Positions 54,558 through 63,509 are shown, counted from the stretch's first letter. The stretch: 64,000 nt of DNA from Klebsiella huaxiensis (GCF_003261575.2 NZ_CP036175.1:6119609-6183608); one strand, 5' to 3'. Notes: generated from the sequence alone by a model not told the origin. Numbers and translations are program-made.

Positions 54558-55295
54558 TCAGTTGAGGGAGAAGGCTTTTTCGGTTGGTAAGCTGGTAAAG
54601 CGCATGAGTCGGGTGGATAACTCTTTTGCACGAATTTGCACGTCAGGCAGGCTGTGCCACCCCGCTTTGCCGCCATATTCCCAGATTTTTAGTTGGCCAA
54701 TATCCGGGCTTGCGGCGATGGACCAGACCAGCACTGTTTCGGCGTCACAGACGGCTTCTATTGGCTGCATTCTGCCCGTTCGTAATCTGCCCGATCCTGG
54801 GAGGAGCTGTAGGTGAACTGGGGATTCCCCAGTCAGTTTCAGGATGCTTTTACGTAGTGCAGCCAGTTGAGCGCGTGCTTCATCGGGGTCGTGCTGATTG
54901 CTAATCCATAAACGCTCATTGCTATTAAAAGCGTAGCGGTCAGCATCATGTAATGAATGTAAACCCTGGGTGGTGTGCCGTAGCTCCATATCCAGGCCGC
55001 AATCCCCTTCGGTGGTTAGTGCTACGCCGACGATATTTCCGGCATAAGAGATGGAGAAGCGTGGGAGATGCTCGTCGCGAAAAGTCGGTTTACCATTCTC
55101 TTCGTCAATTATTTCGGGAAGTTCACTGATGCCATACAACATGAAGAGAAGTTCTGCGAGTAGCGATCGTGATGCACGATAGCGGCTTTGTCGGTACTCG
55201 GGCAGGCGTCTTGCCGATTGATGACAGGCCGCCGACAGGCGTGTTGATTGTGGTTCTCTGGTGTTGAGTATCCCTCTTGCAAAATGCGTTGCCAT
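54558..55295 (-). CDS. yieE: YieE, putative 4'-phosphopantetheinyl transferase
   Basis: A 245-residue protein of the PPTase superfamily. The first motif CGLDMELRH is recognisable near residue 98, as is ISYAGNIVGVAL before it. The second motif, normally W-x2-KE-S/A, reads ALRKSILKLTG and lacks the Glu. The E. coli orthologue shows the same change, so this is a family trait. Activity toward a carrier protein is therefore uncertain. No carrier protein gene lies nearby. Confidence 0.85.
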   Translation of the reverse strand: MATHFARGILNTREPQSTRLSAACHQSARRLPEYRQSRYRASRSLLAELLFMLYGISELPEIIDEENGKPTFRDEHLPRFSISYAGNIVGVALTTEGDCGLDMELRHTTQGLHSLHDADRYAFNSNERLWISNQHDPDEARAQLAALRKSILKLTGESPVHLQLLPGSGRLRTGRMQPIEAVCDAETVLVWSIAASPDIGQLKIWEYGGKAGWHSLPDVQIRAKELSTRLMRFTSLPTEKAFSLN

Positions 55296-55441
55296 TCGTC
55301 GCTCCGTGATTAATGGTCAATGATAAAAACTGCGAATAATATTATCGCTCAGAATAGTCAGGTTTTAATGCGGAAATTCCCTCTTGAAAAGGGAAATTGT
55401 GTGAATTTTACAATTTATTGCGCGAACGAGGCAAACCAGGG

Positions 55442-56401
55442 CTACAACGGGTCGATATAGAGCTGCCTTAGGGTTTCTCGCAGCCAGACGATCTTCGGGT
55501 TGTAGCTATTGCGCTTATGCCACAGCAGCGTGAAGGGGACGCGCACTTTCTCCAGAAGCGATGGTTCCAGCGGTAGTGGAAGCGAGACCAGCGGTAGATG
55601 GTGCTGCTGATTATAACGCTGACAATAGCGTGGCGCAGTCGCCAGCATCGTATGATTTGGCTGTGCGGCCATAAACAGCGACTGCTCAAAACCTGGCACG
55701 GTCAACGCCACGGTGCGTTTATGCCCCAGATCGTGCAGCACGTCATCCAGCGCCCAGGTATCGCTCTGTTCCCAGCATATATTGATGTGCGGATAGCGTA
55801 AAAAAGTCTCAAGACTCCATTCCTCGCTGAGTGCGGGGTGATCGGCGCGTAGCCACACCTGCGGCAGGTCGGTAAACAGAACCTCAAAATCGATATACCA
55901 GGGCAGCATACTTAGCTGTTCCCGGGAGCGCGGATGGGTTTCACGCCCGCAAAAACCGATATCGACTTCGCCACGAATAATGGCATCCAGTGAATCGTAA
56001 TCCCAATTACGCAGGCGGATCAGCGCCTGAGGATAGTGCTGGTAGATCCGCTGAGAAAGCGAATTCAGCAGGATCATCAGCAGCGGCGACTCCGCTGCCA
56101 GCTCAAACTTCAGACCGCTTGGCATCGTGTGATGAGGCTTATCGAGGATCTGATTGCCCATCTGCATCCAGTCCGCTAAATCCTGCTCCATGCTGCTCAT
56201 CAGCGGCGTGGGCGACAGTCCCTGAGGGGTTTTAACAAACAAAGGATCGTCAAACCAGGCGCGCAGCTTGGCCAGCGACTTACTCACTGCCGACGGCGAG
56301 ACGTTCATTCGTTTCGCCGTGCGGGTGACGCTGAGCTCCTGCGTTAAAAGTTGCAGGCACAAGAGTAAGTTAAGATCGAGACTCGACAGGGGTTTCTTCA
56401 T
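55442..56401 (-). CDS. yidZ: YidZ, LysR-family transcriptional regulator
   Basis: A 319-residue LysR regulator. The N-terminal winged helix has LSVTRTAKRMNVSPSAVSKSLAKLR (residues about 24-48), followed by the effector domain (about 95-310). E. coli YidZ has been linked to anaerobic nitric oxide protection, but its targets are unclear. Its start lies inside mdtL, overlapping by 32 nt, so it is probably translated from the mdtL transcript. Confidence 0.93.
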   Translation of the reverse strand: MKKPLSSLDLNLLLCLQLLTQELSVTRTAKRMNVSPSAVSKSLAKLRAWFDDPLFVKTPQGLSPTPLMSSMEQDLADWMQMGNQILDKPHHTMPSGLKFELAAESPLLMILLNSLSQRIYQHYPQALIRLRNWDYDSLDAIIRGEVDIGFCGRETHPRSREQLSMLPWYIDFEVLFTDLPQVWLRADHPALSEEWSLETFLRYPHINICWEQSDTWALDDVLHDLGHKRTVALTVPGFEQSLFMAAQPNHTMLATAPRYCQRYNQQHHLPLVSLPLPLEPSLLEKVRVPFTLLWHKRNSYNPKIVWLRETLRQLYIDPL

Positions 56402-57554
56402 AGCGCTGCGCGGCCCGCGAAGGGGAAGCGACCATAATCAGAACAATGCTTACTATGCTACAGGCAATGAGTATCCCGATCAGCATATTCATTGCGCTGA
56501 GTCCGACGATCGCCGCCAGCCAAATCCACAGCGAAGAGCCGCAGACCTGAGCAATCCCCAAAACTGAGCTTGCGACGCCCGCGCGCAGGGTAAATGGCCC
56601 TAAAGCCTGACTCATCGCCACGCCAAAGCCGACGGAGAATCCGGCGCAAATAAGCCCCAGTCCCAGCATTGTCATGGCCTGGCTGGTGGAGAGACTAAGC
56701 AGCACCCCAGCGATAAAGAACAGAACCTGTGAGGTCAGCATCAGCGTGCGCGGCTTAAATAGCGTCAGGGCAAACGGCGTCGAAAATGAAACTACCATAC
56801 TGACCAGCGCCATCATCGCCATTGCCATGGAATAGGTCCCGCGATCGAAGCCCATCTCTTCCATCATCAGCACCGGGGAGACGTTAACGTAGGTCAGGAT
56901 AGTCGTCACGCTCAGGGTGGTAATGACAATTCGGCTGAGGAAAAAGCGGTTAAGTAGCGACTCGGGGGCGATATTTTGCTGTGTTTCCGTGTGCGGTATG
57001 GAGGTTGGGCGCGTTTCCCGCAACGCAAAAATCGAAAGCAGGCCCACCAGAACGCCCATGCCGGTCATGGTATAGAACAGGCTCTGCCAGGGGTATTTCA
57101 GCATAATCAGATGGCCCAGCACCGGAGCCAGTACCGGAATAATGCAGGTGATGCCGTTTAGCAACGACAGGACTTTGGCACGGCGGCGATCGTCGAGGGT
57201 ATCGCGCAGAACGGCAAAGGCGACGACGTAGCAGCTACCCGCGCCAATCCCCTGAATAAAACGCCCAATCAGGAAGTGGGTACTGACCTGCGCTTGAGAA
57301 CAGAGCAGGGACGCCAGAACAAAGACTATAGCTCCGAATATGGCGACCGGCTTACGTCCTGATTTATCCGCTATACGGCCAGCAAACAGCATCGCGGCGG
57401 CCATTCCCGCGAGATAAACCGAGAAGGCAATGTGCAGTTGCGCTTCGCTGGCCCCCAGGTCCTGTGCGATGCGCGGCAGGCCGACCAGATACATATCGAT
57501 GCCGGATGGATAAAGCAAAACCAGCGCAAAACTACAGATAAGAAAGCGTGCCAT
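56370..57554 (-). CDS. mdtL: MdtL, MFS multidrug efflux transporter (DHA1)
   Basis: A 394-residue inner-membrane exporter with about 12 membrane helices. Motif A is FAGRIADKSGRKPVA (residues about 55-69), and PVLAPVLGHLI corresponds to motif C of drug:H+ antiporters. In E. coli, overexpression gives chloramphenicol resistance. The 3' end overlaps yidZ. In E. coli it follows tnaAB; here the gene upstream is a LysR regulator. Confidence 0.94.
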   Translation of the reverse strand: MARFLICSFALVLLYPSGIDMYLVGLPRIAQDLGASEAQLHIAFSVYLAGMAAAMLFAGRIADKSGRKPVAIFGAIVFVLASLLCSQAQVSTHFLIGRFIQGIGAGSCYVVAFAVLRDTLDDRRRAKVLSLLNGITCIIPVLAPVLGHLIMLKYPWQSLFYTMTGMGVLVGLLSIFALRETRPTSIPHTETQQNIAPESLLNRFFLSRIVITTLSVTTILTYVNVSPVLMMEEMGFDRGTYSMAMAMMALVSMVVSFSTPFALTLFKPRTLMLTSQVLFFIAGVLLSLSTSQAMTMLGLGLICAGFSVGFGVAMSQALGPFTLRAGVASSVLGIAQVCGSSLWIWLAAIVGLSAMNMLIGILIACSIVSIVLIMVASPSRAAQRYEETPVESRS

Positions 57555-57675
57555 AGAACCCCTCGCGATAAGAATGTCGTACAGAATAGAGACGATCGCG
57601 CGGCAGTACGAGTTGCCATTTGGACAACAATGATTTCCTGGGAGGAAAAACGCTTCGGAGATAAACGATTATAGG

Positions 57676-58563
57676 TTAATGGTTTGATTTTATATTGTTT
57701 TTTACTGTCTCGATAAATTGATCGCGTAAATGATTACTTATCTGCGAATTCCAGACGAGGCCAATATCCCAGCCAGCCTGGTTTCCTTCAAGATTGTGCA
57801 GACTCACTCCGGCAGGGAGGAAGTTACGCACGCTTTCTGGTAGCAACGCGACGCCGTTTCCCCCGGCGATCAGGGCCAATAAAGTATGTATATCATCCGT
57901 AACGGACGCGGGTTCAGCTGTGATGTCGCTTTGCAGAAGATATTGCCTTGTTTGTTCCGCCTGGCAGGGGCTTTGATCCGGATTAATTTGCAATATTGTG
58001 TTCGACATTAAAATATCCCGCTCGCTTTTTTGCTGCCAGGTTTTTGCTGATGGCACCGCCAGAATAAGTTTTTCATGTTTAATGAATATTGAACTTAGTG
58101 GTTCGGTCATCGGAAGGCGAACAAAACCGACATGCAGAGATCCATCCATTAATAGTTTACATTGCACGCTTGATGGAATATGACTCACGGATAACTCTAT
58201 TCCTGTATGCATATTTTGAAATATGTTGATCCACGCGGGAACGGTATTGAATGATGAAATCCCAAACCCAATTAATAAACTACCGCTATTCTTTTTCTGT
58301 ATTTCTCGCGTATAACTTAAAAAACGATGGTGTTGTTTTACCAGATCTTGAGCTTTCGAAAACAGCTGCTGCCCAAGCTCAGTGAGTATCGCACCGTGGC
58401 GTCCGCGCTGGAAAAGCGCCCCACCGACCTGCTGCTCTAATGCCTGGATTTGTTTGGATAAGGCTGGCTGCGTGAGGTGCAGGGCCATAGCGGCCTTGTG
58501 GTAGCTACCTTGTTCTGCAACTGTAACAAATGCGCGTATGAGTCTTATATCCATTCCTGACAT
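57676..58563 (-). CDS. LysR-family transcriptional regulator, divergent from a HAD hydrolase
   Basis: A 295-residue LysR protein. The helix-turn-helix is clear (YHKAAMALHLTQPALSKQIQALEQQVG, residues 21-47). The effector domain runs from about 90 to 290. I do not recognise a named orthologue. A second Met at residue 4 (58554) is an alternative start. It lies 93 nt back to back with the HAD gene, the classic layout of a LysR regulator and its target. Its coding sequence looks somewhat more AT-rich in the middle than neighbouring core genes. Confidence 0.85.
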   Translation of the reverse strand: MSGMDIRLIRAFVTVAEQGSYHKAAMALHLTQPALSKQIQALEQQVGGALFQRGRHGAILTELGQQLFSKAQDLVKQHHRFLSYTREIQKKNSGSLLIGFGISSFNTVPAWINIFQNMHTGIELSVSHIPSSVQCKLLMDGSLHVGFVRLPMTEPLSSIFIKHEKLILAVPSAKTWQQKSERDILMSNTILQINPDQSPCQAEQTRQYLLQSDITAEPASVTDDIHTLLALIAGGNGVALLPESVRNFLPAGVSLHNLEGNQAGWDIGLVWNSQISNHLRDQFIETVKNNIKSNH

Positions 58564-58656
58564 TTATCGAACTCTGAAAAAATGGAATTATATACTCTAT
58601 CATAAGTCAGAGCATACTTGCCAAGAGGTCTTTCATTATAAATAAGGACGATATTG

Positions 58657-59358
58657 ATGTGTCAAAATAAGTCGATAAAGTTAGCCGTTCTTTTCGATAT
58701 GGATGGTGTATTAATTGATTCTAATGCTGTTATCGAGCGTGCATGGTGTGAAGCCGCGAAAATGTACGGCCGTGAAATTAGCGACGAAGATATTATTAAA
58801 CATATTCATGGTCAGCCGGGACCGCACACGATTCGCGCGCTGTTTAATGACCTGCCTCTTGCCGATCGGCAGAAAGTCCAGGAACATATTATTTATGTCG
58901 AAAACACCGCCAGTTATGAGGCTATCCTTGGTGTGGCGGAGCTTATTACTTCCCTTAAGGACGCGGGGATCACCGTCGGTATTGTTACCAGCGGCTGGCG
59001 TGAGAAAATCGAGCGGGTGATTGAAATGCTTCATATTCAGTCCTGCATTTCGGTCATCGTCGAGCGTGATGATGTCGCCAGAGGTAAGCCTCATCCCGAC
59101 CCCTATCTGCTGGCGGCGGCGCGGCTAGGGATCCCGGCGAATCAGACGGTTGTTTTTGAGGATTCCCGCAGCGGAGTCACTTCCGCCGTTGCCGCAGGAG
59201 CGTATTGCGTAGGGATCGGCGGCGATGATTTACTGCCTTACGGTGCAATGCTTGCTATCCCTGACTTTCGTGGGGTTCGCGTTGTGACAGAAGGCGATAA
59301 CACGCCGGTACTTTTGTTCACTCCTGAACATTCCGTGCAGATGGGAGAGCATCGTTAA
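58657..59358 (+). CDS. HAD-superfamily hydrolase (beta-phosphoglucomutase/sugar phosphatase-like)
   Basis: A 233-residue HAD subfamily IA protein. Motif I is FDMDGVLIDS (Asp14, Asp16), motif II VTSGW, motif III the Lys in GKPHPDPYL, and motif IV VFEDSRSG. A helical cap lies between motifs I and II. The small residues at motif I fit sugar-phosphate phosphatases or phosphomutases; the substrate is unknown. I use ATG 58657 with AAGGA upstream; a TTG one codon earlier is less likely. It is divergent from a LysR gene, its likely regulator, and convergent with mnmE. Confidence 0.85.
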   Translation: MCQNKSIKLAVLFDMDGVLIDSNAVIERAWCEAAKMYGREISDEDIIKHIHGQPGPHTIRALFNDLPLADRQKVQEHIIYVENTASYEAILGVAELITSLKDAGITVGIVTSGWREKIERVIEMLHIQSCISVIVERDDVARGKPHPDPYLLAAARLGIPANQTVVFEDSRSGVTSAVAAGAYCVGIGGDDLLPYGAMLAIPDFRGVRVVTEGDNTPVLLFTPEHSVQMGEHR

Positions 59359-59373
59359 AATGAGGAAGGGAAA

Positions 59374-59410
59374 TAATAAAAATCCCGCTTTAACAGACAG
59401 TTAAAGCGGG
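59374..59410 (-). terminator. Terminator downstream of mnmE
   Basis: CCCGCTTTAA (59384-59393) and TTAAAGCGGG (59401-59410) form a perfect 10-bp stem with a 7-nt loop. On the minus strand it runs into ATTTTTATTATTT. It can also slow the convergent HAD transcript. Confidence 0.9.
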
Positions 59411-59434
59411 TTAGTCAATGCTCACAAACTGAGC

Positions 59435-60799
59435 CTATTTGCCAATACAGAAACTGGAGAAAATCCGTCCCAGCAGGTCGTCAGAGGTAAATTCGCCAGT
59501 AATTTCGCTCAGGTTCTGCTGCGCCAAGCGCAGCTCTTCCGCCAGCAGTTCGCCTGCCCACGCGCCCAGCAGCTGCGCTTTCCCCTGCTGCAGATGCTCT
59601 GCGGCCTCGGACAGCGCCTGCAGATGGCGACGGCGTGCGAGGAAGCCGCCTTCCATATTGGTTTCAAAGCCCATGCTCTGTTTGAGATGGTTGCGCAGCA
59701 CGTCGACGCCTTCACCGGTACGAGCGGAGAGGCGGACAAGTGAGTGGCCATTTACTTCGCTCAGCCCCAGCGTCTCGCCGGTGATATCCGCTTTATTGCG
59801 CACCACGGTAATCGGCAAGTTTTTCGGCAGACGGGCGATAAAGTCCGGCCAGATATCCGCCGGATCGGTCGCATCAGTGGTGGTGCCATCGACCATAAAC
59901 AGCACGCGGTCGGCTTGTTCAATCTCCTGCCAGGCACGCTCGATGCCGATGCGCTCGACCTCATCGTTCGCATCGCGTAGGCCTGCAGTGTCGATGATGT
60001 GCAGCGGCATACCGTCGATATGGATATGTTCGCGTAGCACGTCGCGGGTAGTACCGGCAATATCGGTGACGATAGCCGCTTCACGACCCGCCAGAGCGTT
60101 CAGCAGGCTCGATTTACCGGCGTTCGGACGTCCGGCAATCACCACTTTCATCCCTTCGCGCAGCAGGCTGCCCTGGCGCGCTTCGGTGCGTACGGCGTCG
60201 AGGTCGGCAATCACCTCGTTAAGCTGGGCTTCGATTTTGCCATCGGAGAGGAAGTCGATCTCCTCGTCCGGGAAGTCGATGGCCGCTTCCACGTAGATTC
60301 GCAGGTGAGTAAGTGCTTCCACAAGGTGATTAACGCGTGTGGAGAATGCACCTTGTAAAGAGTTCAGCGCGGAACGCGCGGCTTGCTCTGAGCTGGCATC
60401 GATCAGGTCGGCAATTGCCTCGGCCTGAGCCAGATCGAGCTTGTCATTGAGAAACGCGCGCTCGGAGAACTCACCGGGCCTGGCGATACGCAGGCCTGGT
60501 AGCATCAGAATACGTTTGAGCAGCAGGTCGAGGATAACCGGGCCGCCGTGGCCCTGAAGTTCTAGTACGTCTTCACCTGTGAAGGAATTCGGGCCAGGGA
60601 ACCACAGCGCAATCCCCTGATCCAGCGCGCTGCCGTCGCTGTCTTTAAACGGCAGGTAGTCGGCATAGCGCGGCTTTGGCAGCTTGCCGAGCACCGCCTG
60701 TGCGACGTCGCGCGCCTTCAGGCCAGAGATACGCAGAATGCCCACACCACCGCGTCCCGGTGGGGTTGCCTGTGCGACGATAGTGTCGTTATGGCTCAT
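59435..60799 (-). CDS. mnmE: MnmE (TrmE), tRNA U34 modification GTPase
   Basis: MnmE is the GTPase partner of MnmG. The 454-residue protein has the N-terminal folate-binding domain, a helical domain and an inserted G domain with GRPNAGKSSL (G1), DIAGTTRD (G2), DTAGLR (G3) and NKAD (G4). The C-terminus ends CIGK, carrying the essential Cys. Length equals E. coli. Confidence 0.98.
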   Translation of the reverse strand: MSHNDTIVAQATPPGRGGVGILRISGLKARDVAQAVLGKLPKPRYADYLPFKDSDGSALDQGIALWFPGPNSFTGEDVLELQGHGGPVILDLLLKRILMLPGLRIARPGEFSERAFLNDKLDLAQAEAIADLIDASSEQAARSALNSLQGAFSTRVNHLVEALTHLRIYVEAAIDFPDEEIDFLSDGKIEAQLNEVIADLDAVRTEARQGSLLREGMKVVIAGRPNAGKSSLLNALAGREAAIVTDIAGTTRDVLREHIHIDGMPLHIIDTAGLRDANDEVERIGIERAWQEIEQADRVLFMVDGTTTDATDPADIWPDFIARLPKNLPITVVRNKADITGETLGLSEVNGHSLVRLSARTGEGVDVLRNHLKQSMGFETNMEGGFLARRRHLQALSEAAEHLQQGKAQLLGAWAGELLAEELRLAQQNLSEITGEFTSDDLLGRIFSSFCIGK

Positions 60800-60819
60800 G
60801 ATTACTCTCTATGTAAATG

Positions 60820-60846
60820 TAAAAAAGGCGGTCTATTGACCGCCTT
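60820..60846 (-). terminator. Terminator between yidC and mnmE
   Basis: AAGGCGGTC (60825-60833) and GACCGCCTT (60838-60846) form a perfect 9-bp stem with a 4-nt loop, followed on the minus strand by TTTTTTAC. It ends the rpmH-rnpA-yidD-yidC transcript, leaving mnmE to readthrough or its own promoter. Confidence 0.9.
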
Positions 60847-60869
60847 CTCTGGCATTAACTTTACCGTAG

Positions 60870-60990
60870 ATTCTCGAAATAGTTCAAGTTGCAGGAAGGC
60901 GGCAAGTTAGAGAGGCCCCAGGAGCTTACTGAAGTAAGTGACTGGGGCGAACTAACGAAGCCAACGCATCTGCAGCTTGAAGAATGAAGA
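60870..60990. repeat. ERIC element (intergenic repeat unit) downstream of yidC
   Basis: The interval contains the ERIC core almost intact: TTCAAGTTGCAGGAAGGCGG, CCCCAGGAGCTTACT, AAGTAAGTGACTGGGGCGA, CGAAGCCAACGCA and CTGCAGCTTGAAG, in consensus order. The ends are inverted (CAAGTTGCAGG / CTGCAGCTTG). It abuts the yidC stop codon (60994) and lies before the terminator, so it is transcribed in the yidC 3' UTR. Confidence 0.93.
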
Positions 60991-60993
60991 GAA

Positions 60994-62640
60994 TCAGGAT
61001 TTTTTCTTCTCGCGGCTATGCAGGCCACGCTTCTCCAGACCACGGTAAATCAGCTGCTGCTGGATAATGGTGACCAGGTTGCTGACGATATAGTAAACCA
61101 CCAGACCAGATGGGAACCACAGGAAGAACACCGTGAAGATGACCGGCATAAAGGTCATGATCTTCTGCTGCATCGGGTCGGTTACCGTGGTCGGCGACAT
61201 CTTCTGAATGAAGAACATCGTTGCGCCCATGATGATCGGCAGGATGTAGTACGGGTCTTGTGCTGACAGGTCGTGGATCCACAGGATAAACGGCGCATGA
61301 CGCAGTTCAACCGAAGCGCTCAGCATGTAATACAGCGCAAGGAAGATTGGCATCTGAATTATCAGCGGGAAGCAGCCACCCAGCGGGTTAACCTTCTCAG
61401 CTTTATACAGAGCCATCATTTCCTGGCTTTGACGCTGTTTGTCATCACCCAGACGCTCACGCATTGCCTGAATCTTCGGCTGCAGCATACGCATCTTCGC
61501 CATGGAGGTGTACTGCGCTTTAGTCAGCGGGTACATGATGCCACGAACGATAAAGGTGATAACGATGATGGAGAAGCCCCAGTTACCCAGGAAGCTATGG
61601 ATCCATTTCAGCAGTTTGAACAACGGCTGAGAGATGAACCACAGCCAACCGTAGTCAACGGTCAGGTCAAGATGCGGCGCAACGGCAGCCATTTTGTCCT
61701 GAATTGCCGGGCCGACCCACAGGGTGCTTTCCAGCTTATCGGTTTGACCAGGCTGCACCAGAACCGGCTGAGATTTGTAGCCGATAGCCACAATACCGTT
61801 ACCGAGATTCGCGGTGTAGAAGTTGTTAGTGCCATTGTTCTGCGGAACCCATGCGGTAGTAAAGTACTGCTGCAGCATGGCAACCCAACCGTTTTTGGTG
61901 CTGACGTTCAGGTTTTCGTTATCAACGATAGTGTCGAATTTATACTTTTCGTACTTCGTTTCAGATGTTGAATACGCTGCACCACGGAAAGTGTGCATTG
62001 TCGTCAGACCACCCGTCTGGGTATCGCGATGCGTCGGCAGATTGGCAGACTGCTTCAGCTGACCAAAGGTCGACACTTCTAGCGGTTTTTCGCTGGCGTT
62101 TTGTACGCTATAGGCGACGTTGACCGCATATTCACCGCGCTTCAGGGTGAAAGTTTTGGTGAAAACGTTGCCTGCTTTATCGGTGTACGCCAGTGGAATG
62201 ACGATTTCGTTCTGGCCATCAGCCAGCACAAACGCATCTTTATCGACGTTATACAGCGGACGCGGTCCGTTAGCCGGGTTATCCGGGCCATCACGACCGG
62301 TTAAACCGCTCTGCGCCTGATAGGTAAACTGCGGAGTGGTTTCCAGTAACTGGAACGGTTCTGTCGATTTCAGCTCTTTTGGATAGTCCAGAAGCAGCGC
62401 TTGCTCAACATCACCACCGCTGGTGTTGATGGTCAGGTCAAGCACATCGGTTTTTACCGTAATCAGTTTCCCCTGGCCACTGGCCGGTACGCCCTGGTCG
62501 GCGGCGCTACCCGTTGCTGTGGTCGTTGTCTGCGTGGTCTGCTGCTGGGGCTGAGGATTGTTATCCTGCTCCCACGCTTGCCAGATCATGAAAGACACGA
62601 ACAACAAAGCGATGATAAGAAGATTGCGTTGCGAATCCAT
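60994..62640 (-). CDS. yidC: YidC, membrane protein insertase
   Basis: YidC inserts and folds inner-membrane proteins, alone or with SecYEG; its substrates include ATP synthase subunits a and c, also in this window. The 548-residue protein has an N-terminal membrane anchor (residues about 4-22), a large periplasmic beta domain, then five core helices with the conserved hydrophilic-groove Arg (FIVRGIMYPLTKAQYTSM). The C-terminus is basic (GLEKRGLHSREKKKS). It starts 2 nt after the yidD stop. Confidence 0.98.
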   Translation of the reverse strand: MDSQRNLLIIALLFVSFMIWQAWEQDNNPQPQQQTTQTTTTATGSAADQGVPASGQGKLITVKTDVLDLTINTSGGDVEQALLLDYPKELKSTEPFQLLETTPQFTYQAQSGLTGRDGPDNPANGPRPLYNVDKDAFVLADGQNEIVIPLAYTDKAGNVFTKTFTLKRGEYAVNVAYSVQNASEKPLEVSTFGQLKQSANLPTHRDTQTGGLTTMHTFRGAAYSTSETKYEKYKFDTIVDNENLNVSTKNGWVAMLQQYFTTAWVPQNNGTNNFYTANLGNGIVAIGYKSQPVLVQPGQTDKLESTLWVGPAIQDKMAAVAPHLDLTVDYGWLWFISQPLFKLLKWIHSFLGNWGFSIIVITFIVRGIMYPLTKAQYTSMAKMRMLQPKIQAMRERLGDDKQRQSQEMMALYKAEKVNPLGGCFPLIIQMPIFLALYYMLSASVELRHAPFILWIHDLSAQDPYYILPIIMGATMFFIQKMSPTTVTDPMQQKIMTFMPVIFTVFFLWFPSGLVVYYIVSNLVTIIQQQLIYRGLEKRGLHSREKKKS

Positions 62641-62642
62641 CG

Positions 62643-62900
62643 TTAGTGTTCTCTGGTATCAAATGGTCCAGGCGGGACGGGATCGTCACCACCAGGGTGT
62701 AAAGGGTGGCATTTTAATACGCGTTTCACCGTCAACCAACTGCCTTTTATCAGTCCAAACCTGCGCAATGCCTCAATTCCGTATTGAGAGCAGGTTGGTG
62801 TGAAACGACAGTGCGGCCCGAGTAGCGGACTAATCAGGCGTTGATAGACCCGAATCAGGCCTATCAGGACCCGCGAGCCAGGCGACAGTGGCGGCGCCAT
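62643..62900 (-). CDS. yidD: YidD, membrane protein insertion efficiency factor
   Basis: An 85-residue membrane-associated protein that assists YidC-dependent insertion. It has an N-terminal amphipathic helix and the conserved FTPTCSQYGIEAL motif, with Cys residues in CRFTPTCSQY and the later KCHPLHPGGDDPVP. It overlaps the rnpA 3' end by 37 nt, as in E. coli. Confidence 0.96.
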   Translation of the reverse strand: MAPPLSPGSRVLIGLIRVYQRLISPLLGPHCRFTPTCSQYGIEALRRFGLIKGSWLTVKRVLKCHPLHPGGDDPVPPGPFDTREH

Positions 62901-63223
62901 AATTTTTCCAACGCTTCCGAGAGAGCACGGTTATCGAGGTCGGCAACCCCCTTCTTCGCCACCACCACGAAATCCATTGGCGGGAGTTCATGTTGACGTA
63001 AACGGAAGCTTTCACGCGTCAGACGTTTAATCCGATTGCGTTCATGTGCGCGTTTAACGTTTTTCTTGGCGACAGTAAGACCGATGCGGGGATGCCCCAG
63101 CGAATTTTGGCGGCCGAGGATGGTGATTTGCGGCGTGCCAGCCCGTAATGGCTGCTGGAAGACGAAAGTGAAATGACTGGGAGTTAACAAACGTAACTCC
63201 CTGGGAAATGCGAGCTTAACCAC
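62864..63223 (-). CDS. rnpA: RnpA, protein component of ribonuclease P
   Basis: RnpA binds the RNase P RNA and aids 5' maturation of tRNAs. The 119-residue basic protein carries the RNP motif ERNRIKRLTRESFR (near residue 60). It starts with GTG at 63223 (MVKLAFPREL), 15 nt after rpmH, as in E. coli. The product is cytosolic. Confidence 0.97.
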   Translation of the reverse strand: MVKLAFPRELRLLTPSHFTFVFQQPLRAGTPQITILGRQNSLGHPRIGLTVAKKNVKRAHERNRIKRLTRESFRLRQHELPPMDFVVVAKKGVADLDNRALSEALEKLWRRHCRLARGS

Positions 63224-63238
63224 TCAGGGTTAGCTTTA

Positions 63239-63379
63239 TTACTTGGAAACGGTCAGACGAGAACGGCTTTTAGCACGACGACGTGCCAGAACCTGACGAC
63301 CATTTTTAGTAGCCATACGAGCACGGAAGCCGTGAGAACGGTTGCGCTTCAGTACAGACGGTTGAAAAGTGCGTTTCAT
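63239..63379 (-). CDS. rpmH: RpmH, 50S ribosomal protein L34
   Basis: A 46-residue, very basic ribosomal protein: MKRTFQPSVLKRNRSHGF at the start and RSRLTVSK at the end, identical in character to E. coli L34. It is the first gene of the rpmH-rnpA-yidD-yidC unit and faces away from dnaA. AGGTAGAAACCGCC precedes the ATG. Confidence 0.97.
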   Translation of the reverse strand: MKRTFQPSVLKRNRSHGFRARMATKNGRQVLARRRAKSRSRLTVSK

Positions 63380-63480
63380 GGCGGTTTCTACCTAAACTTG
63401 AATAATTTCACTGACTTTCGCGTATACCCGAACGAATTTCGAACGGCCTACGCCTCAGCGTGGGTGATTAAAGAGGCCGG

Positions 63481-63509
63481 ATTGTAATAATTGTACACTC
63501 CGGAGTCAA
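63481..63509 (-). promoter_or_regulatory. rpmHp: Proximal rpmH promoter
   Basis: On the minus strand TTGACT (63504-63509) and TACAAT (63481-63486) are spaced by 17 bp, about 100 nt before rpmH. It resembles the known strong E. coli rpmH promoter. Confidence 0.85.
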
